From Ascidia mentula (taxonomy: Eukaryota > Chordata > Ascidiacea > Phlebobranchia > Ascidiidae): a stretch of 64,000 nt of DNA. The DNA lies in assembly GCA_947561715.1 (NCBI GenBank), contig OX387200.1, forward strand, positions 4,404,501 to 4,468,500, given 5' to 3'. The position numbers were made by a program, and so were the translations under genes. Shown piece after piece: positions 1-11,900 of the stretch. Numbering within the stretch: position 1 is the stretch's first letter; every line of letters begins with the position of its first letter. The notes beneath the pieces are model-generated. The model was not told the origin of the DNA. It saw only the letters and a list, made by a program, of their open reading frames with translations, and made no database searches.

Positions 1-101
1 ACAGTGACCTGGTTACTATACATTAATGTTTGCTTGGAGCTGGAAGTACAGATTGATACACATAATATTGTTTCCGCTTGTTAAAATACTTCGTTTTTCA
101 G

Positions 102-3100
102 CTGACATCTTAAGAAACACCTTCAAGTTCGAGGGTTATGTGGTTAGTGATGAAGGTGCCATTGAACATATTGACCAATTCTTCCATTATACCAAAACAC
201 CCCTGGACACTGCTGTTGGTGGGCATTTACTAAACCAATAAAAAACTGTTTGTAGTTGGTGCTAGCTAGCACAAATTAATACTGGAAAAAAATTTTGTGA
301 CAAAGAATTGAAAAAGAGTCAACAGCATTAGTCAATTTTTTTTTTGAAACACTGCACAACATTTTGTTGCACCCAGAAAGTTACCAAAAACACGTTTTGC
401 AGCTGCCAAGAATGCTGGGGTTGATTTGGAGCTTGCCGGCTCAAAAATCGGCGCCCGTTTTAACTGGCTTCCAGAAGCTCATTCCACAGGCCGAGTAACC
501 GAAGAAAATCTACGCAACTCAGCCAAGACCCTCTTCCTCGTCAGAATGAAACTGGGAGAGTTTGACCCACCTGAATTAAACCCATGGATTAATGTAACTA
601 TGGACGGTAAGCAAAATGCATGTAAGAATTTCGAAAAAAATTCCTTTTGAAGATAGTTTTCCTCATATTTATGTCATAAATCTTACATTTAAATCGCAAC
701 CGTGCACCCAAAACAGATAAAAGCGGTCAGATCTTATATGCACGAGCAGGTTCAGTCTAAAAAAGGAAATCTATAACCTGTCTTGTGCAAATAAAGCTTG
801 TAGTTGATCTCATTAAGGCTCCTTTAATTTAGTAAATTTCATTTCTGCCATCTGACAAAAGTGACTCCAAAAAGACTTAAACCTTGGCAGAAACCGAAAT
901 ATATTGTTTATGCTGGGACGGCTTTGGTTTACGAATCGCCAGTAACACACTGATAAGCCTTAGCTTGCTCTACTCAGCAGAACATTTAAATCTCACAACT
1001 AACATGGATAGGAGTTTCCAGATTCTTTTGTACAATGCACAGTAGTTTTGTCTGCATTAAATATTAATGTGGCTGAATTAGTAGGAAATTTTGTGAGGTC
1101 ACTTGATTCCATTCAGCCCGCCATGCAACAAAGTGCACAAAATCATGGTACATACTTTACCAATAAAAATAGTTTGTTTGTTTTTTTGTACTTGCTGTGC
1201 TTGTGATCTTGTGAAGGGCATTTTCTATTTTTACCGTTTGTTTTTAACAAGGTCGACTAAGAAATGTATCCAAGGAAAAATATTTTTTCCATATTGGCTA
1301 CATCAACAAAGGTTTTTTCTGATTTGCAGTTGTTCAAAGCAATGAGCACAGAGAGTTGGCTAGAACAATCGCCGCTAAATCGTTCGTTCTACTTAAAAAC
1401 GACGGCCTACTGCCACTGAAGTCCAAATCCTACAAGAAAATTGCTGTAAGTTGCCAACTTTTACCGAACCACGTTCGCTTGCTTTCGAAGAACAGGATCG
1501 CGAAAACCGCTGTTTTATCCAAACAGCGTGTGGTTTCCAATATAAGCTTTCCTTAACCTTATGAGTGGAGCCCCGCTGCGATTGAATAAAAACCTCACTG
1601 GGTCGAACTATTGGGCATTATATGAGCTCTGTGGTATTTCAATACGAAACCTTGCTGTGGCATTTTATTTTGATAAAAAAACGGTCTTAAGAATTTAAAA
1701 ATTGCCACCCACCTTGAGGCATAATTCGAAGAAAGAAGTAATATGAATACCTTATTCATAGTTCGGTTTATCACAATTTACGCCTTAAACTTCTGGGAAA
1801 AACTGGTAAAACCACCTAGTAAGTGCTAATAATTCTGTAACCTATACCCAACATCCGTTTGTTTATGCTGCATACAGATGGCCACTGTTTCGACCTATAA
1901 GGTCTCATCAGTCTAGCTGGTGTGACTATCAGACGACTTTGCCTAGCAACAGTGGTCATCTGTATGCAGCTTACACTATTCATATTATTGGCTCCACTTT
2001 GCTTATCCATTTAAATGTGTAGTTTTTTTTCTATAAAACAAAGTTTTTTGTGCAAAGTTGGTCGGGCCATTTGGAAACAACAGTGCTGCGCTGACGGGCG
2101 ACTACTGGACGGACTACAGTCTTAAGTACTTCTCTTCACCCGGAGATTACTTCGCAAGCATCAGTGACGAACTGGCGATGACCGGTGGATGCGTGGGGGA
2201 TTGGCACGAGAGTTTACCCCGCTGTGCTTTCTACAACCAGGGTGACGTTAAAAAGGCGGTCACTGGTGCAGATCTTGTCGTTGTGAACGTCGGAACAGGT
2301 GATATCGTGCTGTTGTGATATTGTGAGAATATATAAAAAATGTTAGTGAGTAAAAATGTAACATCTTGCTTGGTGCTTGTTGGTAGTTAAGGACTTGTTT
2401 CACATTATAGAATTTAAGCTATAGGACAAAAATTGAGTATTGAGCAAAACAGAAACAATACGCAATTGGCGTTCCAAAACTTCTTTGGTTGGAAAGATGA
2501 ACCTTCTGTCTTTATTGGTTATGTTTCGGTGGTAACTCTTGGCATCATTCGAATTTAGGCGTACAATAATATATCAAATTGACGTGTCTTTTTTGCGTAT
2601 GGGTACTTTATGTGTCTGGCACAACGTCATTACATTGTATAAATATCACAATTTTCACCGTCTATTCGTCGGGTTGGACAGACTTTCTACCCGAGTATCA
2701 GAGTACTGCAAAGTTTTTCCATAACGTAGACGTTCTGGAATCGTACTCTGTTTTACAATCTTCATATATTTTAAACATTGTAGTCTTAACCCCTTTGCAA
2801 ACACAAAAAAAATACTACTACACCGGGTCACAAAGTTTTCGACAAACTTGATCCACATGTAAGTCGGTGTAAAACAGAAATCTGTGCGAATTTTAATGAT
2901 TTGGCGTGAACAGGGCCACCACCTGTTATTTTTGTTTATAAATTTAAGTTGAAATACTACACGAAATCGTAGCGTTAATATTCGCACACATTTCTATGTT
3001 ACATAGGCTTATATGCATATCAAGTTTGGCGAAAACTTTGTGACCAGGTGTTAAAGTATCTTCCAACACAAAACATGCTTTCGTCGCTCAGGTCGTGGTG

Positions 3101-5604
3101 TCGAGGCTGAAGGAAGAGACCGACCGAATATTACTCTACCAGGATATCAACTTCAGATGCTCCAAGACGCTGTTGCCTTTGGTGAGATTTAGAACTTTTA
3201 GACGCCCTGTGGTGCGCTCACCGCAACCATGTAGCGAAATACATTATTGCTGGGGAATTTTTATACACAGCTGATATGTTATGTGCAGTTTGTTTGTGAT
3301 TACAAGACGCGCAGTACAGACGTCAGTACATTTTTAAGAACAATGCCTCTATGTAACTGTTAAGTGTTTGTTTTTGTGAGGATATGATGATTTGTATCCT
3401 ATCACTCATTTAGCATAAATTACTACTGATGCTGCCAGGCATACTTTATTGCTGAAATACGGCTCTTCTGGCAATTTAGCATTTTGCAAACAAAACTCTG
3501 CTCATTTAACATTTTTCAATCAGAAAAACGCTTCTGGAAGGTACTCTGGTATTGCTTATTTTTCGTGATTACAAAAACACTAACTGTGCAATCACTACTA
3601 AATTTTAAACAGCCGCGGGAGCTCCTGTCCTTCTTCTGACTTTTAACGCCGGCCCGGTTGACCTCACGTGGGCGGTAGAGAGCGGCAAAGTGAACGCCAT
3701 CCTAGCCGGTTATTTTCCCGCTCAGTCAACGGGAGACGCGCTAGGAATGATCGTCAGTGGTGAAATGAACCCGGCCGGCAGACTGCCTTACACATGGCCC
3801 GCGTCAATGGACCAGGTATGACCAATATGCATTTTTTTGTTAAACGTAAACTACTGTTTGGTATATATGCTTAGACAGCATGATTGAATAAGGTTGCCAC
3901 TTACACTTTTCAGGTTTTGCGATCCAATAAACTAGGGGTTGGTGTTTTAAACTTTTCTCGCATCCGCGCATTGTTACATCATACACGATCACACTGACTG
4001 CTGTTAATAAAGCAAAAACATCTTCCTTCTAGAAAGTTCTTTTTTGGCTATTTTACCAATTTCGTTAACTTCCATACAACATTTCTTGGCTGACGTCAGC
4101 CTTATAATAACTGAAACCTCGCAGTTGAATAATTCATGCCAGAAGGGCCCTTGTTATTATTCAAACAATTGTAATGTAATGTTTTTCTGTTATGTTTTTT
4201 TCCCCGCAGGTTCCGGCAATGACCAACTACAGCATGCACGAGCGCACTTACCGCTATTCCACTTCCAAACCGCTATTCCCCTTCGGTTACGGGATGTCGT
4301 ACACCACCTTCCAGTACAAAAACACAACCTCCTTCTTCCCTACAGTGCAGATCTGCTCCCATTTTGACGTTGTGTTGGAAGTGCAAAATACTGGAAGCGT
4401 TGCCGGAGACGAGGTGAGATGCGTGCTTTTGTCTTAAAACACTTTGGTGTTGTCGAACCGTGTATTTTATTCTTATTTTTTCATAAGCCTGTTACGAGCC
4501 ATTTAAAAACTGGATGTTTGAAAACTGCTTAAGAAACCATCAGTGGTTGTTGAAATATATGTTGGTTTTCTCTTTTATCATCGTACACACATGAAGTATT
4601 TTTTTAGCATGTATTGCTGTGAATAACTATTAGCTTAGTGGTGGGTTCTACGTTTTTCAAATATTTAATTGAAACTTGCAATATTTTTGCTATTAGTTAC
4701 AAGATTTCATCCAACACCACGTTTTTTTTATCGTGTAACGTGGTGTTGGAAGTTTATCCTGATTATAACTTGGTTATGTTACATATGCAAGAGAGCCATA
4801 ATAATCATGAAGAGCTGCAGCTCTTGTTTATTTTAATTTTTTTGCGAACATTTATAAACTAAGCGAACATTTATGATGAGGTTTTATAAACTAAACGTAT
4901 AACACTGTCAGGTGGTACAAGTGTATCAAGTTCCCCACAACTCCTCTGTACCGGCTCCCATACGCCAACTAGCGGATTTCCGTCGTATCTTCGTCGAAGC
5001 TGGCCAATCTTACTTGATGACGTTGTCTGTTCAGCCATACACACGAGCTGTGTGGAAAAACGGTACTTACCCCAGTATGGGAGTAACAGCTTTGTGATTT
5101 GTGATAAACGACTTTTCTTTTCTGGTTTGTAAAATTTTCAGGGCAATTGAAATGCATTACATGTGAGAAATCAAAAGAACGAAACGTTGTGTTTATGATA
5201 TTTTATTTGAAAATTTGATTATTCCTCTAACCGACAGAAGTGGTGTTGTAAATATTTCGTGGTTCGACAAGGAAAAGATTAAAAAACACGACTCTGGAGT
5301 ATAACACGTGTAAAATTGAAAAAAATAGAAAAGAAGTGTAATTTCTATTTCATTGTATTGTTTACAATTTTATCCCCTTGCACGGAATATTTACATTATA
5401 TGACTTAACCTTCACTGTCGCGCAAGCTTATTATATGATTAATTATATTTGTGTTCAGACGATTACTTCTTGGAGCCAGGCAACTTTACAGTTTACATCG
5501 GCGGACAACAACCCGACCAATCGCTCAAACTTCCCTCCAATATCATAGAAATCACATACGAGGTGGAAGGCCAGACGGCACGCTTGAGCGATTGCGGTCT
5601 TTAA
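102..5604 (+). CDS. GH3 glycoside hydrolase, beta-xylosidase-like (5' partial)
   Basis: Family 3 glycoside hydrolases remove terminal beta-linked sugars; animal members of this type resemble plant and fungal beta-D-xylosidases. Exons by phase-consistent splicing: 102-218, 403-606, 1330-1445, 2058-2298, 3092-3181, 3613-3815, 4210-4413, 4912-5062, 5459-5604 (TAA). They encode 489 residues; roughly 270-300 N-terminal residues of a usual 750-800 aa enzyme lie upstream of the window. Exon 1 carries the GH3 nucleophile motif VVSDEGA, with the catalytic Asp codon at 149-151. It is followed by AGVDLEL, the C-terminal sandwich domain motif SFVLLKNDGLLPL, VGPFGNN, the segment LPYTWPASM and FPFGYGMSYT. 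The last two exons form the fibronectin type III-like domain of GH3 enzymes (VQVYQVPHN, LEPGNFTVYIGG). Several N-glycosylation sequons fit a secreted or lysosomal protein, but the signal peptide is not in the window. The family is secure; the exact substrate is not. Confidence 0.9.
1867..1970 (-). ncRNA. Hammerhead ribozyme motif (type III-like topology)
   Basis: Read on the minus strand inside a GH3 intron. Stem III 5' arm is 1970-1949, ending in the GUU cleavage triplet (1950-1948). The core CTGATGA is complementary to 1905-1911. Stem II is GACC/GGTC (1904-1901 with 1895-1892) closed by a 5-nt loop, followed by GAAA (1891-1888) and the stem III 3' arm down to 1867. Stem III has 22 pairs with one A-C mismatch. 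All invariant core bases of the hammerhead (C3 to A9, G12 to A15.1, U16.1, H17) are present. Stem I is weak: a G-A mismatch, then four CTAG pairs, then a loop of about 26 nt. Known hammerheads self-cleave after the H17 base, here between 1948 and 1947. Whether this copy is active or transcribed cannot be judged from sequence. Confidence 0.8.
4710..4750. repeat. Perfect 14-bp inverted repeat in GH3 intron
   Basis: Arms 4710-4723 and 4737-4750 are exact reverse complements around a 13-nt T-rich loop. The right arm continues into a stretch resembling the preceding GH3 exon (VVLEV coding at about 4370), so part of it may be a duplicated exon fragment. Confidence 0.6.
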
Positions 5605-5845
5605 TTTGAAATGTCGGATGAGAGCGAAGGTTCTTTCGTCATAACCCTAACTAAAATTGAGTACAAAAATTTCCAAACAAATTTCATTACCGCTTCCTGT
5701 ATTTATCCATTCTCATCGTATAAATTCTTCGCAAGTGTTATTAAAGAAGTTTCATCATTCGATCCGATCCATGCAGTGGTTCGTTCTCAAACCTTTTCTT
5801 GTGTGGCGCACATGAAAAGATTCGCCGTATTTACGACACACAAAT

Positions 5846-5851
5846 AATAAA
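5846..5851 (+). terminator. Poly(A) signal of the GH3 gene
   Basis: AATAAA lies 242 nt after the GH3 stop codon and is the first canonical signal downstream on this strand, giving a plausible 3' UTR of about 260 nt. Confidence 0.5.
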
Positions 5852-8800
5852 CCGATCACCACCATTTATTCCTATGTTTGCCATTTTCACTCGCACAAAG
5901 CTGGCAAACTTGTTATTGACTTGGTATTTTTGGACAAAAAATCCAAACTTTGTTACGCCCTTGAAAACTTAAAACGACGCACTGTTTGCGAAACACTGAA
6001 TAAGTGTGCTTCGGAGTGAGCATATATGTTTGATAAATCCATTGTGCCAATATTGCAGTAAAACTGATAGCAAGTTAGGTGAAACTTATCTTGGAGTACC
6101 GTATACTGTATTACATACAGTTGATTATGATTATTATTTCTTGATTGTTGTTCCTGATTTGTGTCTGTGATTTTTGAGATTAGTTCTTAGCATGTTGACA
6201 ATAGCGATACACCGCAAATGTTTTGTTCAAAACGGCACCATAGCTGTGCAGTGAAAGTGCAATAATTTTTGTCCGTTCCAGTAAAGTGTATTTGTTGGCG
6301 CGAAAATTTCCTACTGCCTATAAATGCGATCACGTTTTTATTTCAAAGATTGTAATTTTGTTTGTCCGGATTCTGTATCAGGGTAATCTACCTTGTTGTA
6401 GCATTACGTCATGTCAATCTCTGCCAAATGTGCCATATTGCGTGTGGTTATTATTTTCATGTTAACTGTTCTGAACTTGCAATTGAATTTTCATTGACTT
6501 CATAAGTTTCCAATAAACGTCACTAATAATATCAAAGAATGTTTAGCTTACAGGTTCAAAGTCTGTTTCACTATCCAATGATTCGTTTTTCCTATTAAAT
6601 ACGTTGATTTTGTCGGGGAATTTGGAGCAGTTAGAGCATATGCGAAAGTTTAGCAACACAGCTAAAATAATGTGCGGTGGAGGTATGTCACGTTTCGAAA
6701 GATTTTAATTGTCGAAATCTTTATACTATCAATCTAATCTTCACATACAAGTCTCCCAGGGTTTTCCGCTACTCTTTGTACACGAAGAACAGTGGGCTGG
6801 GGTTTAACCAACTTGGAACAAACAAATGCCCCAAACCGCAGCCGTTCTTCGTATCAACTCCCAGCCGTACGTCAATATTTTGACAAGGTTCGCTTAATTG
6901 TTCGCTGCCAAAAAGAAAAGGGCCGTCTCGACTACCGGCAGATCAGGCGTTGACAGATTGTTCAGAAATATTGAGGCTTCCAAGTGTATACGTGAGGCGG
7001 CAGACGGAGTTGTATTGATTTTGCCACATGAAGTTTGCTGGTGCAGGGGAAAATATTTTAATGAAGGGTGTGCTTATGTGTGCTTATGTGTGCTTCGTAG
7101 AGTGGAAAGATGGCAACACTTGAAAACCTATTTACGTATTTTGTGCGGAAACAAGTTGAGGAAATATGTACGCGTCTAACAATGACCATACTGGAATTTT
7201 ATACAACAATAAGTCAAATCCACCCCCAAATAGTTCGAGCGTTGTTATATGCCTATATGACCTTCAGGTACTTAAAGCTTGTTGTTTAAAAATGACTTAA
7301 ACTGTGGTAACAAGTGTTAAAAACAATTACAAACAATTGTAAACCACATTTACGTGGTGAAATTGATTGGTTTTGATCGCTCCGCATACCGTACATTGTG
7401 GAAAAACGACATACACGCCTTCTTAACCCCACATGCACATATCCACTCCAGCAGAAATAAAAGACCCGTTTAACCGTATTACAAGGGCTATGAAACCGGA
7501 GAGCAAGTCGGCATCGACCTTACACGGGACCCGCCATAAAAACGTATGGAACCCGAGCTCCTACTGAGGCAGCGTACCCCTGTCAGCCCGCACCGCCCAT
7601 TGTAGGTATTATAGGCTCAACGAGCTTTTGCCTTGTCGTCGCGGAGTTAATTTGTAAACATTAGCCTTCAATCGGCGACGGGTCTCGTCTGTATTGTGTC
7701 GTTTTGTCGAGACAGCGGGTGGTCCAGGTTCTGCTGGTCGGTTTACCGAGCCGATGTTGGCAGTATGTGATTCCTGACGTAGAAAGTGTGTTGGAGATGT
7801 TTTTGTACAAGTTTTGCCCTGGTTTTGTGGGTACGGGGCCGACAATTTCAGTTTGTCGTGATAGATAGATTAAAATGGTTTACATACCAGCAAACACAGG
7901 CAGATATCACATGTCGCGTGTCCAAGATCTTGCAGAAAAATCCTTATGCTTGCGAGCTTGTGGATGAAAGAGACGCAGTCGTTATTCTGTGGCAAGGGCA
8001 GGTTCTAGGTTTTGTTTTCGATTGTCGAACAAGGGACAATTTGTGCTCAGTGAATACATTTTTGTGTGATATAAGGCGACTTGAATTTTATTTAAATAAG
8101 AACAGATAAACATGTTTTTATACCATGAGTTATAAAAACAACTAAAATTACTCCAGTCTTGTGTAATCTACAGGCGTTGACACGAAACGACATGTCTTAG
8201 CTTAGAAGTTAATTAGGTCCAAAACAAAGCTGTCCGTCACTTTGTCGAATCGTATCGATTGTTGGATGACAGGCATCACTTGAGTATCAGCTGGTAAACA
8301 CGCCCCACCACTACACCCACTGGTCAACTCATTTGAAACCACTTATCGGTGTGTCAACAACCAGAAACAAAGCTGATTGGGGGTATTTACCGTAGATTCT
8401 GGTGTTCCGGTCGTTTTTCATGGCACAGAATTTTCGTTTGTGAATAATATAAGGTCTGGATAGTGAATTACCGTTTCAAGGACTTGCAAGAACTGTACAG
8501 GTAGCTCCCACTCACGTGTGAACGTTTCTCAATGTTTGTACGACCAAAGGCACTCTAACCTCAAGCTGTCAAACGCGTCAGTGAAATGAGCTAAAAGGGT
8601 TTTTTCAGAGTTAATCATGTTTTGTTTGAATAGAGACGTCAGTTGTGGAGTATAACGTACGGGATGTGTAATTGTGCCTGAAAAATGTTATGTTGCATGA
8701 GGTTGAACTTTCCTTTTTACTTTCAGGCAATCATGTACAATTTTGTTGTAAAACGCAGTTGTCTGCTGATATTATTCTCGTGTTTCAGCATTACCGCAAT

Positions 8801-8936
8801 ACTTGTTACTACCACAATTCTCTACAATAAATTATTTGTACAAACAAAAATCAAGTTTCAATTTTTTGTATAAAATTAATCTAGTTTTGGACAAATCTGT
8901 TTTTGTAGAAGTAGTTCTTATAGTTGTTACGTCACA
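5852..8936. other. Intergenic region, no gene recognised
   Basis: Only short open frames without family features are seen. The stretch 7480-7860 is noticeably richer in G, C and CpG than its surroundings and could be a promoter island or an old repeat. A 107-codon open stretch at 7786-8109 looks mildly protein-like between 7900 and 8010 but has no good splice partners. An acceptor-like site at 8909 just before the next gene's ATG suggests that gene has a short 5' UTR exon or a trans-splice site. Confidence 0.5.
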
Positions 8937-11900
8937 ATGGTGGCGCACGTGGTTTCGACCCACTTGCCGCCCCAAAAAGATCGCGCGCTCGCCACCGCCC
9001 TATTTCGGGTAAGCGAACGTACTGGGGATCAAGAGCGCAACCAAGCGGAAAAAGTGGTTTACTGCGGAAATGAAGAGCCGATATACGGATGGACCAACGC
9101 TATTCCTAATCCAAAGTAATTATTGTGGTTGTATTTTAGTCAAGATAGTGCATTTGTGGTAGTCAAAGCTATTTTCTTTCAGCTATTGATATCGTTTCGT
9201 AATGAGCAACTATAAATGAAATAAACGTAATAAATATGGCTCTTGTGCGGCTACAATTGAAAAATATCATGTATGTGCAGTTTTTTTGGACAATTAAACA
9301 AAACAAACGAATATATATTTACACATGATAACAATAAAGTTGAAAAATATAAACCAACCCTATTTACGAAAGCAAACCGAGCGTAACTATTTTTTTTTAC
9401 ATAGATTAACCGACGGGACCAGACCAAAACCGCTGACAACGAGGAAGAGAAAGGGCAGCAGGAAGCCACCAAAAGCTGATCCTGAACGTTATGAAAGTCC
9501 CGAGTCCATACACCTTCCTTCCATATCATCAAACGTGGACGGACAATATCAAAGCTATGCCACCTTGCGCGACATGTATGATAGTTATAAGGTGGGAATA
9601 CGGCAAAGGTTTTTGGTTTGAGGTTTAAAGGAATTGTCAGAATGAAATATTCGAAGTTAAACTGGTATAGGAGTGACTGCAAATATTTCAAACCTGTATT
9701 TGGAGATATGGATTTCTTTTGAACGGCATATTTGCCTATTGATGATTGAGGCGCACCAATTATAAATCTATCTAAACGATTTTTCCGTTGCTTGCAATTT
9801 TCAGTAGCAGAAGGCTTACTTTGCCTGTTATTTGCCTTGTGGCGCACAGTTGGAGAACCGCTGTAGTACGGTAAAAACTTAATTTTCTAACTTCATTCAC
9901 CAGAAAAGCATGCGACACAAATCCTTGACGAAGCCAAGTGACATCGTTGACCCTGTTACATATAAATACGTACCTTGGGACGAACGGGTCGAACATGACG
10001 ATGGATATTCTTCTGATGGAAGCGATATTAAACTTCCCGAAATAAAGGTAGACCAACTTACAAATTACGTCAATCTTTTTTTATGAACATTCCTTTTTTT
10101 ACCTTTTTTTTCTACTTGTTTTTATCTTTCTTTATATTTATCAGACTAAATTTACAATCTTGTTTTGTTTACTCGGTCAATCCTGAGTAGTAACACATAC
10201 AGAAGTCATTGAAATATGCTTTTTAATGGACTCAGTATCGCGTAGTGACTCGTGTAATCTTGTTGATAAATCTGCCAAAAAAAAATAAACCTCATTTTAA
10301 AACTGCCATTGAAATTCACGGAATCCAGGGATTATGCAAAACAGACTAAAAATGCTGTTGACAATTTGTTGGTTACAGATAGTGGGAAAGGACCCGCGAC
10401 GTCTCATGGAGGTGGCGCAAAAGTACGGAGGTCGTATCGATAGTGAAACTGTGGGAAATTCCAAAGCTGGCGTGAATACGTCAGAGTTTCTTGGTTACTA
10501 CGATAAGTAAGTTAAATGGATCCAAGCAAATATTTAAAAATTGCGTTATGTAGGAACTGTAAACACTGAAGCGGTTAATTTTGACCACGTGTACAGTCTG
10601 CCAAAGAGTTTTGGACAATTTAATGATTGAACCGAGAATTTAAGTTCGATTCGGCGAAACATTTCGCTTTTCAAGAAGTTTCTACTCGTGTCAACAGTGA
10701 TTAAAATGTAAAATACTTTACGAAGCCGATTTTCCCGTTTTACTCCGAAAAAAATGTGTTTCACTGGCAATTTTGACCTGGTGGTTTCCGAGTGGAATTG
10801 GGATGTTTGTGAGCAAGTGCGGTCGTCTACAGGTACAAATGGAACTTCAAGAAGGACAAACACCGGGCCATGAACGGGAGTGGGTTCAACAGAGGAAGGA
10901 TGAACACGAGGCGGAAGACCGAAGTCGATTCGGTGGAACTTCCTCAACTTGGAGCCAATGTTGAGCCGAGCACTAAAGAACGCTTACTGAGGTTTGATAA
11001 ACTTTCAATGTTAAGGAAATGCCGAGAAACAGGGTAAAAATATTTAAAAGACAGCGTTGTTGAAAATCATGCTCCGAAAACTTTTTTCTACAATTTTGAC
11101 TTTTCTCAAGCGTTTCGGGTAAACTCACGTTTTAAATTTGGATCAAAATCTACGTTTTTACGCAGGTACGTGAATGGAAGCGTGCGCCACAAGCGCAAGA
11201 ACCACGCCATCTACAGGGAGGCAGGAAAAAACGCTTTCTATATTAAGTTCCACGCCAACAAAGAGAAGAAAGAGAGCGACGTAGCCGGAATGATCAAGTT
11301 CGAACGAAAACGAGAAAAGTCCACCGTTCCCAACGGAGAGTCCGTCGACCGCTGGGTGGCGCGCGTGATCATCAAAAACCCAGATCAGACACAAGATGGC
11401 ACCAAGCGCGCCCCGAGCGAGGCCACTTCGTCGTCGGTTGTCATTGTATCGGATGAGAGGTGGTCTCGGAAGACAGGAGTGGCGGAGAGCGAGCGTGAGA
11501 GGTTGCAGATGGAGATGCAGCGGAACCGGGACGAGCAGAGAGCGCTGATGAGGAGGAAGAAGCGAGCCGAGAAGGAGAGGGGAAGCCAGGAGGAGAGGAT
11601 GGGATTTAGGCTGAGACAAAAGGAGGTGGGGGAAAACTTATTTTTCATCTTTAGTTTTTTCATGGAAAAACATGTCTACGTAATTTGGTCATTTATTTAT
11701 TAACCACGTTCCGTGTCCGAGCATGTTACGTATGACGATTAGTGTGGTCCCGTCAAATGTTCTTGTCCGTTTAGGTATTGCTGTCGTTAAAGCCATGCCG
11801 AATTGATAAGTTTCATTAACTGTGATCATTTATAATTGTTTACAAAAGCTCATTTAATTTTTAAACAAACCTTTTTCGTTTGTGTGTTTGACCAAAGTTT

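Noticed and set aside
5180-5200. GAAACGTTGTG stretch resembling the 3' half of a hammerhead core
   Set aside because: No CTGATGA with a pairing stem is found next to it on the same strand.
7786-8109. 107-codon frame as first exon of the 8.9-kb gene
   Set aside because: The donor-like CAG|GTTCTA is weak and no in-phase acceptor joins it to the 8937 exon.
9251-9847. 198-codon minus-strand open frame
   Set aside because: It overlaps exon 2 of the well-spliced plus-strand gene, is AT-rich and has no domain features.
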